Notes: generated from the letters alone by a model not told the origin. 64,000 nucleotides of DNA from Natrialba asiatica DSM 12278 (GCF_000337555.1 NZ_AOIO01000023.1:51189-115188); one strand, 5' to 3'; counted from the first letter of the stretch, positions 53,595 to 62,894 are shown. Program-made: numbers and translations.

Positions 53595-55052
53595 ATGACC
53601 ACTAAGCCGAATATAGTAGTGCTAGTCTTAGACACATTTAGAGAAAAAGAACTAATATCATTTGATTCTCTCGTATTTTCATCTATAGGTAACACAGGGA
53701 CAAGATTCGAAAACGCATATACTGCTGCACCATGGACACTTCCATCACATGCCTCTCTATTCACTGGGTCTTATTCTACAAAACACGGCGCACACGCAGA
53801 TCACAAATCCCTCAATAGAGAGCATAAGATATTTCCAGAAATCCTACAGTCAGACGGTTATGAAACAGTAGCAGTCTCCAATAACACCTGGATCAGCGAA
53901 GAGTTCGGATTCGGGCGGGGCTTTCAGACCTTCCAGAAGAGTTGGCAGTACGTCCAGTCGGACATCGACCTTGGACGAATCGCACGGACCGAGGAGGGGA
54001 CGGACAAACTCACGACACTCGGTCGGGAACTGTTTTCGGGGAATCCGCTCGTCAATCTCGTGAACGCCATTTACGGAAAGTTCGTCCGGTACCACCACGA
54101 TGACGGGGCGAAACACACGAACGAGTGGATAGACGGGTGGCTCGCCGACCGAAACGACGCCGATCCGTTCTTCCTCTTCGTCAACTACCTCGAGCCGCAC
54201 CTCGAGTATCGACCGCCCGAAGAGTTCGCCGAGCAGTTCCTTCCGGCGGGCGTGTCCTACGACGAAGCGATGGATATCCCGCAGGATGCCTGGGGATACA
54301 TCGCAGGGACGGTCGAATTGTCTGACCGCGACTTCGAGATACTCCGCGGGCTCTATCGAGCCGAGATCGCCTATCTCGACCATCGGATCGGCGAACTCAA
54401 AACGCTCCTCGAGAAGCACGACGAGTGGGAAGACACGATCTTCGTGGTGACGGGAGACCACGGGGAAAACATCGGCGATCACGGCCTGATGGACCACCAG
54501 TACTGTCTGTACGATACGCTGTTACACGTTCCGCTGGTGATTCACGGCGGCTCGTTCACGGATCACGGTCCGATTGACGAACTCGTGCAACTCACGGACG
54601 TTGCACCGACGCTTCTCGATGAAGTCGGGATCGAAGCGCCCGAGTTCCGAGAGCAGATGCAAGGCCGATCGTTCCACCCCGATGCCGAAACGGAGCCGCG
54701 CGAACGGGTTATCGCGGAGTACATGGCCCCCCAGCCATCGATGGACGCACTGGAGCAGCGTGTCGGGGACCTCCCGGACGAACTCGATCAATACGACCGG
54801 GCGCTCCGAACGATTCGAACGGACGAGTGGAAGCTCATTCGGGGCTCAGACGGATCGCTCGAACTATACGACGTTGGTTCCGATCCGGAAGAATCTGCGA
54901 ACGTCGCCGATCAACATCCGGATGTCGTCGCCGATCTGCAGGCGGAACTCGACGAGTGGGTGAACTCGTTCGAGCACGCCGAGCACGACGGGAGCGTATC
55001 GATGCGTGATGAAACGAAAGAACGACTCGAAGATCTCGGCTATCTTCAGTAA
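53595..55052 (+). CDS. Sulfatase-like protein, chimeric base composition
   Basis: 485 residues starting MTTKPNIVVLVLDTFREKE. Superfamily blocks: VLVLDTFREKE (metal Asp near residue 12), APWTLPSHASLFTG near residue 50, where Thr takes the place of the formylglycine Cys/Ser, and FVVTGDHGENIGDHGLMDHQ near residue 285. It ends LEDLGYLQ. The first ~285 nt are about 32-47% GC by line, the rest 55-60% and over, with the change near 53880 inside the frame. The reading frame is intact across the join, so this is a functional-looking recombinant gene. Confidence 0.8.
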   Translation: MTTKPNIVVLVLDTFREKELISFDSLVFSSIGNTGTRFENAYTAAPWTLPSHASLFTGSYSTKHGAHADHKSLNREHKIFPEILQSDGYETVAVSNNTWISEEFGFGRGFQTFQKSWQYVQSDIDLGRIARTEEGTDKLTTLGRELFSGNPLVNLVNAIYGKFVRYHHDDGAKHTNEWIDGWLADRNDADPFFLFVNYLEPHLEYRPPEEFAEQFLPAGVSYDEAMDIPQDAWGYIAGTVELSDRDFEILRGLYRAEIAYLDHRIGELKTLLEKHDEWEDTIFVVTGDHGENIGDHGLMDHQYCLYDTLLHVPLVIHGGSFTDHGPIDELVQLTDVAPTLLDEVGIEAPEFREQMQGRSFHPDAETEPRERVIAEYMAPQPSMDALEQRVGDLPDELDQYDRALRTIRTDEWKLIRGSDGSLELYDVGSDPEESANVADQHPDVVADLQAELDEWVNSFEHAEHDGSVSMRDETKERLEDLGYLQ

Positions 55053-55065
55053 GCACTAGCGTGGA

Positions 55066-56157
55066 CTAGGAGTGAGCGATACGTTCTAGTGCGGCTGTCG
55101 TCTCGTCGACCGTCTGTTCCCACTGAAACTGTGAATCAAGCTCTGGGTCCGGTGACTGTTTCAGGAGTTCGAGCATTTGTGCACCGAATGCGTCGACAGT
55201 ATTGATCGACTCATATGCGATCGTCTCGCCGAAAGCCGACCGAACCTGTGGCAGTTCGGAACACACTACTGGCACACCTGCTGAGAGTGATTCCATGATC
55301 GTCCGGGGGACACCTTCTGCTCGACTCGAGAGTACGAATAGATCTGCATCCCGATAGACGGTCGGCATCTCGTCGTACGGAAGTTGCCCGAGGAAGGTTA
55401 CTGCATCCTCGATCCCTAACTCTACAGATCGAGTCACGAGTTCGTCTTTGAGTGTACCCTCACCACAGAAGTACAGCGTTGCGTCCGGTAACTCCTCAGC
55501 AACAGCGGCAAACGCTTCGAGGGCAACCATCGGCCGCTTTCCTTCGACTAACCGCCCGACGAACAACACAACGGGCCCATCACTCTCGATTAACTCACTC
55601 TTTGAACCGTCAGGCGTGAACCGCTCGGTATCGATTCCGTTCGACACCACCTCGATCCGACTCGAGACGCCGAACTCGCGCACGCGTTCCTTGTCGGTGT
55701 CCGTGTAGCAAAACACGACGTCGGCCCGGTTGAACGTCCATCGACCGATCGACCGCAGGTAGAGATCGAAGACCCACTCCGGCGCGTTCTGCGAGTACAG
55801 TCCGTGGTTCGTGATCGCGAGCGGAATATCCCCGAGGAAGCGCTTCAGTGCGGCCAGGTTCGTCGCGAAATACAGGTGAGAGTGCGCGTGCAGTACGTCG
55901 AAGTCCTCGGCTGCGGAGAGATACTGCGCGAGCCCGGGACTGATATCGTTCCCCAGGAGCGTCACTGCGGGATCGTACCGCACCACCGTGTATCCGTCGC
56001 GTTCCTCAACGTGAGGGAGGGAGTCGTCGTACCGCACCGTCAGGACGGTCACGTCGTGTCCCATCGCCGCCTGGTCGCGACTCATCGCGTGGACGTGGTA
56101 CGGTCCGCCGCCTTTCACGTCCGGATAGACCTTCTGTGCGACCCGAAGAATTCGCAT
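55066..56157 (-). CDS. Glycosyltransferase, GT4 family
   Basis: 363 residues beginning MRILRVAQKVYPDVKGGGPY. GT-B with DVLHAHSHLYFATNLAALKR near residue 85, NGIDTERFTPDGSK near residue 173, VVLFVGRLVEGKRPMVALEA near residue 194, and E-x7-E in SRAEGVPRTIMESLSAGVP near residue 282. Normal haloarchaeal GC, so outside the transferred segment. Convergent with the chimeric sulfatase gene, 13 nt apart. Confidence 0.88.
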   Translation of the reverse strand: MRILRVAQKVYPDVKGGGPYHVHAMSRDQAAMGHDVTVLTVRYDDSLPHVEERDGYTVVRYDPAVTLLGNDISPGLAQYLSAAEDFDVLHAHSHLYFATNLAALKRFLGDIPLAITNHGLYSQNAPEWVFDLYLRSIGRWTFNRADVVFCYTDTDKERVREFGVSSRIEVVSNGIDTERFTPDGSKSELIESDGPVVLFVGRLVEGKRPMVALEAFAAVAEELPDATLYFCGEGTLKDELVTRSVELGIEDAVTFLGQLPYDEMPTVYRDADLFVLSSRAEGVPRTIMESLSAGVPVVCSELPQVRSAFGETIAYESINTVDAFGAQMLELLKQSPDPELDSQFQWEQTVDETTAALERIAHS

Positions 56158-56311
56158 TCGTCCGACATTCGCAGCGACGGGGCTAATGCGTTATCGTTCG
56201 TCTCAACCACTGCCGGTGAAATCCGGCCTAATCCCGAGTTCAGCCCAACGGATAACTCACACCGATCCGAAGCACAACGACCAAGTACCGAATCCGAGAG
56301 CACGAAAACGA

Positions 56312-56827
56312 ATGCGTCCGGCAGTCAGAGTGGCCGTTGCAACACTGCTCCTCACAACCCTCGCCGGGCTCTGTGTCCACTACGGCGCAACCTACGACGA
56401 GCGCTGGCCCCACCCGACGGGGGATCAGCTACAGGACGACCCCAGTCAGTTCACCGGTCAACAGGTCCTCCTGTTCGGAGAGGTCCAGACCGTGAGAGAC
56501 GACACGATCGTCATCCACGTCCACGACGACGCCGACGACGTCGCGGCTGAACTCGAGGTGACGAACGTCGACAAATCAGTCGAGCCTGGGGGCATGGTGC
56601 AGGTGTATGGCGTGGTCAACCCAGATTGGACGATGACGGCCGAGAAAACAGTTGTCGTCAACCGAAGCGACGGCGCATCGACGTACAAATACGTCGTTTC
56701 TCTCGCTGGAGTTCTCCTTGCAATCGGCTATTTTTGCAAACACTGGCAGATCCTTCCGCAGAAACTCGGATTCGAGCCGCGAACGGACCGGACAGAACGC
56801 GAGACAGACAGACCGAACGATGGCTGA
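56312..56827 (+). CDS. Membrane-anchored OB-fold-like protein
   Basis: 171 residues from ATG 56312. An N-terminal hydrophobic segment (VAVATLLLTTLAGLCVHYGA) and a C-terminal transmembrane helix (VVSLAGVLLAIGYF near residue 134) frame a beta-rich middle (QVLLFGEVQTVRDDTIVIHV near residue 50; PGGMVQVYGVVNPDWTMTAE). The middle resembles a small OB/CcmE-like barrel. Translationally coupled to the next gene (8-nt overlap). Confidence 0.65.
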   Translation: MRPAVRVAVATLLLTTLAGLCVHYGATYDERWPHPTGDQLQDDPSQFTGQQVLLFGEVQTVRDDTIVIHVHDDADDVAAELEVTNVDKSVEPGGMVQVYGVVNPDWTMTAEKTVVVNRSDGASTYKYVVSLAGVLLAIGYFCKHWQILPQKLGFEPRTDRTERETDRPNDG

Positions 56828-57302
56828 TCTCCTTACCCACGTCCTCGCGGCCTACGCGCTGTTCACCGTCGCGAGCTGGCGATTCGAGTGGCTCACGAAA
56901 CGCTGGGTGGCGATCGCGATGATCGGGGCACTGCTCCCAGACCTCAACCGGCTCGGACTGCTCGTCACCGATGCAACGCTCGAGTCGATGCTTGGAGTAC
57001 CGTTCAGCCTTGACGCGATGCAGACGATCGGTGGCGTCTGCCTGCTCGCTGGTATCGGTGCCGTCGTCCTCACCGAGCGCCATCGACAAGCGTTCGGTGT
57101 CTTACTCGCAGGAGCGCTGTCACATCTCCTCATCGATGGACTCAAAGCCTACGCCGACGGCGCAGCCGGGACGTGGCTCTATCCGATCACGTGGTACCGC
57201 CATCCGACACCGAACCTCTACGTCTCATCGGACCCTACCGTGCTCCTCCTCACAGGGATCATCGCCGGGAGCGTGTTCCTCTCCGAGCGAGACTGGCTGT
57301 GA
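56820..57302 (+). CDS. Membrane-bound metal-dependent hydrolase (YdjM-like)
   Basis: 160 residues from ATG 56820 (MADLLTHVLAAYALFTVASW). The pattern H near the N-terminus (LTHVLAAY), ALLPDLNRL near residue 40 and ALSHLLIDGLK near residue 100 matches the family of inner-membrane putative phospholipase-C-like metal hydrolases. Four hydrophobic spans. Usually involved in membrane lipid or envelope matters; exact substrate unknown. Confidence 0.78.
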   Translation: MADLLTHVLAAYALFTVASWRFEWLTKRWVAIAMIGALLPDLNRLGLLVTDATLESMLGVPFSLDAMQTIGGVCLLAGIGAVVLTERHRQAFGVLLAGALSHLLIDGLKAYADGAAGTWLYPITWYRHPTPNLYVSSDPTVLLLTGIIAGSVFLSERDWL

Positions 57303-57343
57303 ACCGGCGGACGAAACACCGGCCCACGGGCCACAGGACGAGT

Positions 57344-58486
57344 TCAGTTGCCGCGACGAAGCGTGACCCACAGATCGGCGAGGACGGTCCACACCTGCCG
57401 AATCACGATCTTCACGTCCATCCAGAACGACTGGCGGCGAATGTACGCGAGGTCGTAGCGCAATTTCAGCCGCGGATCGGTGCTCTTCGCGTCGTTGATC
57501 TGCGCCAGTCCGGTCAGCCCGGGTTTGACGAACCAGCGTTTTCGCCATGCGGGCGCGTCCGCTTCGAGCAGGACTTCCTCTTCGGTCCAGGCGGCTCGGG
57601 GGCCGACCACGCTCATATCTCCGATCAGAATCGACCACAGCTGGGGTAACTCGTCCAGGTGGGTTTTCCGCAGTAGGCGGCCGACGCGCGTGATGCGGTC
57701 GTTTTCCGAATCCGAAGCAGGAGCCGCGGACTCACCTTTGGGAATCATCGTTCGAAACTTGTAGACGGAAAACGTGTCGCCGAAGCCGGCGGTTCGATCC
57801 TGACTGTACAGCACCGGGCCGGGACTGTCGAGTTTGATTACGACCGCAATTCCGATCACGAGCGGTACGGCCAGGACCAGCCCGGCGAGCGCAAAGGCGA
57901 CGTCGAACACGCGCTTGAACAGGTGATCGAGCGGATCCCAGGGTTCGATGTCCACGTCGACGAGCGTCCCGACGGTCCCTTCTGCAGCCAGTACGCAATC
58001 GGCGTACTCGCGGTGGACCTTCGCGTCGACGCCGTGTGCGTGACAGGCATCGAGTGCGCCGAAGAACTCGGCGCGGTCGGCGTGGCGGAACGCGAGGACG
58101 ACGGTGTCGATGTCGTACTCCACCAGAACGGTTTCGAGCCGGGAGAGACCGCCGATTCGCTCTATGCCGGGTTGCTCCACCGCCGAGTCCGACCCGAGTT
58201 CGGAGGAGGCAGTTGCAGAGATCGAGAGCCCGCCGTCGGCCGCGGGCTCGGCGTCGTCGCGCGGGGAGAGAACGGACGGACAGAGATAGCCGAGAATCGG
58301 CATCGAGATCGTCGTCGGGATCTGAGCCAACTGCTCGGGGTCGTCACCGACGAGCAGGAGGCGGTCGGAATCGTCGGTTGGGCGGCGTCGGATCCAGACG
58401 AACCAGGCCGGCAGGACGAGTCCGAGCACGCCGACGGTCATCACGAGCGTTGCACGCGGAAGGCGGTATGACCACTTGAGACTCAC
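57344..58486 (-). CDS. Polyprenyl-phosphate sugar-phosphate transferase (WbaP/PssY type)
   Basis: 380 residues. N-terminal one or two membrane segments, a central nucleotide-fold region (about 60-170), then the bacterial sugar transferase domain. KRVFDVAFALAGLVLAVPLV near residue 188 is the membrane helix, YKFRTMIPKGE near residue 242 and DELPQLWSILIGDMSVVGPR near residue 278 are the catalytic blocks, and KPGLTGLAQIND closes the site. It would start glycan assembly by moving sugar-1-phosphate to dolichyl or undecaprenyl phosphate in the membrane. Confidence 0.9.
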   Translation of the reverse strand: MSLKWSYRLPRATLVMTVGVLGLVLPAWFVWIRRRPTDDSDRLLLVGDDPEQLAQIPTTISMPILGYLCPSVLSPRDDAEPAADGGLSISATASSELGSDSAVEQPGIERIGGLSRLETVLVEYDIDTVVLAFRHADRAEFFGALDACHAHGVDAKVHREYADCVLAAEGTVGTLVDVDIEPWDPLDHLFKRVFDVAFALAGLVLAVPLVIGIAVVIKLDSPGPVLYSQDRTAGFGDTFSVYKFRTMIPKGESAAPASDSENDRITRVGRLLRKTHLDELPQLWSILIGDMSVVGPRAAWTEEEVLLEADAPAWRKRWFVKPGLTGLAQINDAKSTDPRLKLRYDLAYIRRQSFWMDVKIVIRQVWTVLADLWVTLRRGN

Positions 58487-58653
58487 TCGTCTGTTGAACT
58501 CCGCTTACCCAGTGATATCACCGACTGGCACCGTCACGGAGACCGAGAGATAGTATCAGATTCGGAGAACGGATGCAGGTTCGAAACCGTCAACGCCGCG
58601 GTCGCTTTCAAACGGTGAGTTGAGACGGCACACGTTCGCATCGAACAGCGACG

Positions 58654-61092
58654 CTAGTTCAACGGAACCGACTCTCCCGACTCGACTGCGGAACGGGAAA
58701 CGTCGACCGACGCCGTGCCAACATCGTATTCGCCGGGGTACGGGACGGTGACGGAGAAGGTGCCGTCATCGCCGACGGTCGCCGACTGCTCGTACGTGAG
58801 TGTTTCGCCGGAAACGACGGTCTCGGTTTCGACGGTAACGTTCTCGCCGGCCTCGCCCGAACCGGTGATCGTCGCTCCGGGAACGACGGCAAACGCCGTT
58901 ACCTCCTCGTCGAGGTAGACTGCCTGGTAGTGCGCCAGCGGGTCAGTCTGATTCCCGCCCGTACCGTACTCCTCGTGGAGTCGTGATTGAGTCATCTCCG
59001 CGGAGACGTCGCTCTGGTCGGTCAGAACCACGTAGCCGACGCGGTCTTCGAACTGGTCGTACCAGCCGTCCGGATCACTCCCGGTTTGGAACTCCTCGAA
59101 GTTACTAGCAGCGTATCCGTAGCTCTGGGATTCACCGTTGACGAAGTAGTTGTACATTCGGTTATCACCCCAGGTGCTCAACACGAAGTTTTCCGGGTAT
59201 TCTCGATCGGCGGTTTCGGCGTGCTCGTCGATAGCCATCGCAGCCCCGAACTCGGCGTCGCTGTACGTCGTCTGCGCGCTCAGTGACGGAAGGAAAATCA
59301 GGCTCATTCCGCAGATCAACAGCGCGACCCAGACGAGCGTGACGAGTTTTCGCCAGTTCCGCGGGACGACGATGCTCGGTGCGTACTCGCCCCCGTCAGT
59401 CGCGGGATCGGGACGGTCCGCACGCGCCCCGTCGCTCTCCCGGAGCGGTTTCGGAAGGCGGGCGAGGTCGACCCACGAAAAGAGGTACACGAGACCCATA
59501 CCGCCGAGAACTGACAACGGGATCATCAACTGTGCCGCAAAACGCATCTGAATCGTCGCTAAGACGAGCCAAACGAGTCCGTAGCTAGCGAGCAACAACC
59601 ATCCGGGCTCGTACCGTTTGTAGGCGCTCCAACAGCACCAGCCCAACGCGACGAGCGCGATGTAAAAGTGAAGCCCGATCTGCGCCATCGGTTCGAATAT
59701 CACCGAATTTTCCGTCGTGAATAGCGAGCCGAGTTCCGTTGCGCCGTGGTGCTCTCTGAAGAACAGATCGTCGGATCGGTCGAGAAGCCTCGCCCAGTCG
59801 TCGGGTCGAAGGGAGCGAAACGCAGCGGTACCGAGGCCGGCGATAGCGATCTCGAAGCCGAGGAGGCTCGTACTGGACCGATCGAAACGCCGCCACACCT
59901 CACCGAGTCCGACTACGGCAACGCCGCCGATCACCACGAGCAGGGGGACGAGCCCGGCAAATGCCTCGTGCCAGCCTACCCGAAAGTGGAGAGCTATCGA
60001 GACGAGGCTACAGACGCCGACACCGGCCAACAGCGACGCGTTGGCTCGTACCGGTGGAACCCCTTCTCGGACATCGATTACAACCTTCAGTCCGAGGTAC
60101 GCCGCCACGGGAACGAGCATCAGTACGGAGCCGCCCCACGCGAAAATCGAGAAGGAGAGCGCAATCCCCGATGCAACGACGGCGATCCACGTGCGCGGAT
60201 CCGATAAGTGTCGGCGGATCGCCAGATCCACCGTCGGTTGATCGTCTCGCCGCCGCTTGAGATCCATCACTATCCAGGCGATCGAAAGCAGCGTCACGCC
60301 GAGCCAGAAGTACTGATGAAGACGGTGCTCGAGAAACCCAACGCCGGTGTACACGGCGTGGATCGGCGTCAGCGCAAGCAGAAAAACCGACGTGACGCCG
60401 ACACGAACGTCGTCGGTGACGACGACGGCGAGCCAGTAGAGGACGATCCCGAGTGCGAGCGTTGCAACGACGGGCAACCACGCGGCGACCATATCTGCTG
60501 CCCATTGATCTCCGCCGAGTAACTCGGCGACAAACCAGTTCGTCGCGTGAGTCAACGGACGCCGTTCAACTGCGCCCTGGGGGAGGGTTCCGACCACGCT
60601 CCAATCCGTGATTCCGTCCGACTCTGCGAGCAGTTCCTCCATCCAGTACCGGTAGTAGTACGGATCGTTTCCGCGCAAGACGACGTTCCCATCGCGGAAT
60701 ACCGATTGGTAGGTGAGCAACCGCATCCCAACGAGGAGTGCGAGCGCTCCGGTAAGCGCCCCGATGGCACGCGCATCGACGGCGGGAAGCCCCGAAAAGC
60801 GATCCCGCCCTGAACGCGACTCATCCGCACTCGACACCTCGTCGCCCTCGAGAGCCGCTGTTACGCCATCGGGGCTCGAAATACGGTACTCGCCGCCGTC
60901 TTTCGTCACGATACCTCGTGAGACGAGTTCACCGAACGTCCCCGAATCGAGCGGTACGTCGTCGAACGACCAGGTGTCGCGTTCGGTGTCGACCGCGAGA
61001 ACAGCCTCGACCGCATCGCGACCGCCGTCGTGGTCCTCGCAGAAGGTAGCTGTCGCATCGGCGACGACAGCAGGATCCGATTCGTCGGCCAT
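58654..61092 (-). CDS. aglB: AglB oligosaccharyltransferase (STT3) with N-terminal soluble domain
   Basis: Transfers the lipid-linked glycan to Asn-x-Ser/Thr of exported proteins. 812 residues. Residues 1-95 are cytosolic and winged-helix-like (FDDVPLDSGTFGELVSRGIV, then TKDGGEYRI); about 12 membrane helices follow from residue 107, with VVLRGNDPYYYRYWMEELL in the first external loop. The extracellular domain has STWGDNRMYNYFVNG near residue 637 in place of a textbook WWDYG motif; I believe this form is normal for haloarchaeal AglB. The C-terminal 100 residues form a beta-sandwich. Single copy here. Confidence 0.88.
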   Translation of the reverse strand: MADESDPAVVADATATFCEDHDGGRDAVEAVLAVDTERDTWSFDDVPLDSGTFGELVSRGIVTKDGGEYRISSPDGVTAALEGDEVSSADESRSGRDRFSGLPAVDARAIGALTGALALLVGMRLLTYQSVFRDGNVVLRGNDPYYYRYWMEELLAESDGITDWSVVGTLPQGAVERRPLTHATNWFVAELLGGDQWAADMVAAWLPVVATLALGIVLYWLAVVVTDDVRVGVTSVFLLALTPIHAVYTGVGFLEHRLHQYFWLGVTLLSIAWIVMDLKRRRDDQPTVDLAIRRHLSDPRTWIAVVASGIALSFSIFAWGGSVLMLVPVAAYLGLKVVIDVREGVPPVRANASLLAGVGVCSLVSIALHFRVGWHEAFAGLVPLLVVIGGVAVVGLGEVWRRFDRSSTSLLGFEIAIAGLGTAAFRSLRPDDWARLLDRSDDLFFREHHGATELGSLFTTENSVIFEPMAQIGLHFYIALVALGWCCWSAYKRYEPGWLLLASYGLVWLVLATIQMRFAAQLMIPLSVLGGMGLVYLFSWVDLARLPKPLRESDGARADRPDPATDGGEYAPSIVVPRNWRKLVTLVWVALLICGMSLIFLPSLSAQTTYSDAEFGAAMAIDEHAETADREYPENFVLSTWGDNRMYNYFVNGESQSYGYAASNFEEFQTGSDPDGWYDQFEDRVGYVVLTDQSDVSAEMTQSRLHEEYGTGGNQTDPLAHYQAVYLDEEVTAFAVVPGATITGSGEAGENVTVETETVVSGETLTYEQSATVGDDGTFSVTVPYPGEYDVGTASVDVSRSAVESGESVPLN

Positions 61093-61145
61093 TAGGTGTA
61101 CGTCTATGGGTAATATGATAAAAACTGCGAGTGCACGGAGTGCGT

Positions 61146-61895
61146 TCAGTTGATCTCGGTCGGCTGACGCGCCTCAACGGATTCCCGTTTCCGGTACCGG
61201 GCGATGTACGCGACGTGAAACTGCGGATAGTCGGCTACCGACCGGTCGAGCAGCGTAAACGCGAAATGAATCGGCAACGGTTTGGTGTACGAGGTCGGCC
61301 CGGGAAAACTGTAGAACTGTTCCAACGACCAGTCGAATTGGGTCGCGTGAATATCAGAAAACGTTCCCCACTCGTACTGGGTCGGGAACCGATCGTCGTC
61401 AGCGGATTCGACGCCCTGCAATCGAAACCAGAGCCTGTGGAACCAGAACGGGGTGCGGTCGGCAATGAGCGCGTAGTAGTGTCGGGGGTTAGGGACGAGC
61501 ACGACGAACGATCCCGCGGGTCGCAGTACTCGATCGATTTCCTCCAGCGCCGCACTGGGTTTCGGAAGGTGTTCGAAGACGTACTCGGAAAAGACCAGAT
61601 CGAACGAGTTCTCCTCGAAAGGGAGCCGTTGCCCGTCCCCTTTCACCTTCGATTCGGACGGGTTTTGTTCCAATCCGTTGCTATCAGGGTCGATCGAGAC
61701 GATTTCGTTCCCGTCCGATTCGAGCCGGTCAGCCACCCCGTTTTTATCTCGTCCCGAGCCGAAATGTAATGCGCGAGAAAACTCCTCGTCTGTGAGTAAC
61801 GACCGGTAGATCGAGGATCTGTCGGGACGCGGGGGAGCGAGCCGATCGTCGACGCGGGAATTAACGCGTTTAATCGCGTTTCGAACCGAGACCAT
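61146..61895 (-). CDS. SAM-dependent methyltransferase, class I
   Basis: 249 residues. Motif I is ALHFGSGRDKNGVADRL near residue 42, motif II VSIDPDSNGL near residue 66, and the Methyltransf_11 block RLPFEENSFDLVFSEYVFEHL spans about 88-108 (central part quoted: FEENSFDLVFSEYVFEHL). Begins MVSVRNAIKRVNSRVDDRL. Between aglB and aglF on the same strand, so probably a glycan-modifying methyltransferase; 53 nt before aglB. Confidence 0.83.
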   Translation of the reverse strand: MVSVRNAIKRVNSRVDDRLAPPRPDRSSIYRSLLTDEEFSRALHFGSGRDKNGVADRLESDGNEIVSIDPDSNGLEQNPSESKVKGDGQRLPFEENSFDLVFSEYVFEHLPKPSAALEEIDRVLRPAGSFVVLVPNPRHYYALIADRTPFWFHRLWFRLQGVESADDDRFPTQYEWGTFSDIHATQFDWSLEQFYSFPGPTSYTKPLPIHFAFTLLDRSVADYPQFHVAYIARYRKRESVEARQPTEIN

Positions 61896-61983
61896 GAGAT
61901 GTGTATCCGTTGAAATGACTTATAGCTTGGATCAGTGTCACGAGTAGGTCGATGGATCGGCGATTGGCTGGACCGCCACGGAC

Positions 61984-62757
61984 TTAGTCCATCTCCGCTT
62001 CCGGCGCGTCAACGGTGCGTCCGCTGACTTCGGCGGGCGGCACGGTCTCACCCTGCAAGAACGCTTCCGCTCGATCTCGGTCCGCCGGATAGCCGACGTC
62101 GACGCGCCACCCTTCCATGCGGATCGCATCGATCGTCCGGCCCGATTGGATCAGGAGATCGATCGCATCCGAGAGTTCGTACTCGCCGCGGTCGCTCGGT
62201 TGCACGAGTCGGCAGGCGTGGAAGATCGCGGGCGTGAACGTGTAAAAGCCGGTCATCACGAGGTTCGACGGCGGCTCGTCGGGTTTTTCGACGACTTCAA
62301 CGATCTCGCCGTACTCGTTCGTATCGAGCACGCCGTACCGGGAGGCCTCGTCATAGGGGACTTGCTCGACGAGGAACGCCGCGTCGGCGCGGTCTTCGCG
62401 CTGGCGGGAAACGACGTCACCGAGGTTCGCTCGGAACACGTTATCGCCGAGCATGAGCATGAACTCGTCCTCGACGAGCGATTCGACCTGGAGGATGGCG
62501 TGTGCGAGGCCGAGCTGTTCGCGCTGGTGGGCGTAGGTGATCGGGATGCCGCGATAGGCGTCGCCGTAGCGATTGATGAGTTGCTCTTTCAGGTGCCCGA
62601 CGACGACGATCAGCTCTTTGGCACCGACTGCGAGGAGGTTGTCGAAGACGTCTTCGATGATCGGTCGACCGTCGACTTCGACGAGTGCCTTGGGCTTGTC
62701 GTCGGTGAGTGGTTGCAGACGTGTTCCCTTTCCTGCCGCGAGGACGACAGCTTGCAT
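61984..62757 (-). CDS. aglF: Sugar-phosphate nucleotidyltransferase (AglF-like)
   Basis: Makes a nucleotide-activated sugar from sugar-1-phosphate. 257 residues from ATG 62757 (MQAVVLAAGKGTRLQPLTDD), with the GxGTR-type nucleotide loop at 9-14, KPKALVEVDGRPI near residue 21, LMLGDNVFRANLGDVV near residue 103 (metal Asp), and VVEKPDEPPSNLVMTGFYTF near residue 155. AglF of Haloferax is the glucose-1-phosphate uridylyltransferase of N-glycosylation; substrate here is inferred. A TATA-like box (minus strand, about 62783-62791) sits some 25 nt before the start; GTG 62763 is an alternative. Confidence 0.85.
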   Translation of the reverse strand: MQAVVLAAGKGTRLQPLTDDKPKALVEVDGRPIIEDVFDNLLAVGAKELIVVVGHLKEQLINRYGDAYRGIPITYAHQREQLGLAHAILQVESLVEDEFMLMLGDNVFRANLGDVVSRQREDRADAAFLVEQVPYDEASRYGVLDTNEYGEIVEVVEKPDEPPSNLVMTGFYTFTPAIFHACRLVQPSDRGEYELSDAIDLLIQSGRTIDAIRMEGWRVDVGYPADRDRAEAFLQGETVPPAEVSGRTVDAPEAEMD

Positions 62758-62874
62758 AGACACTGGCCACTCCGAGGGGGAGTAAATAGCTGGCCCCTGT
62801 GACTGCAGGACGGATCCGGTAACCGAGACGGTCTAGAACGAGTTGGAAGACGAGGGCAGCAGCGTCGCGAGAGA

Positions 62875-62894
62875 CTAGTACTAGCTAGTACTAG
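62875..62894. repeat. Perfect 20-bp CTAG-rich palindrome
   Basis: ctagtactagctagtactag reads the same on both strands and contains four CTAG tetramers, a word normally rare in haloarchaeal DNA. More CTAGs occur nearby (about 62833, 62929 and 62957). It lies in the 62764-63042 gap upstream of aglF, which otherwise shows no gene. Could be a protein-binding site. Confidence 0.7.
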
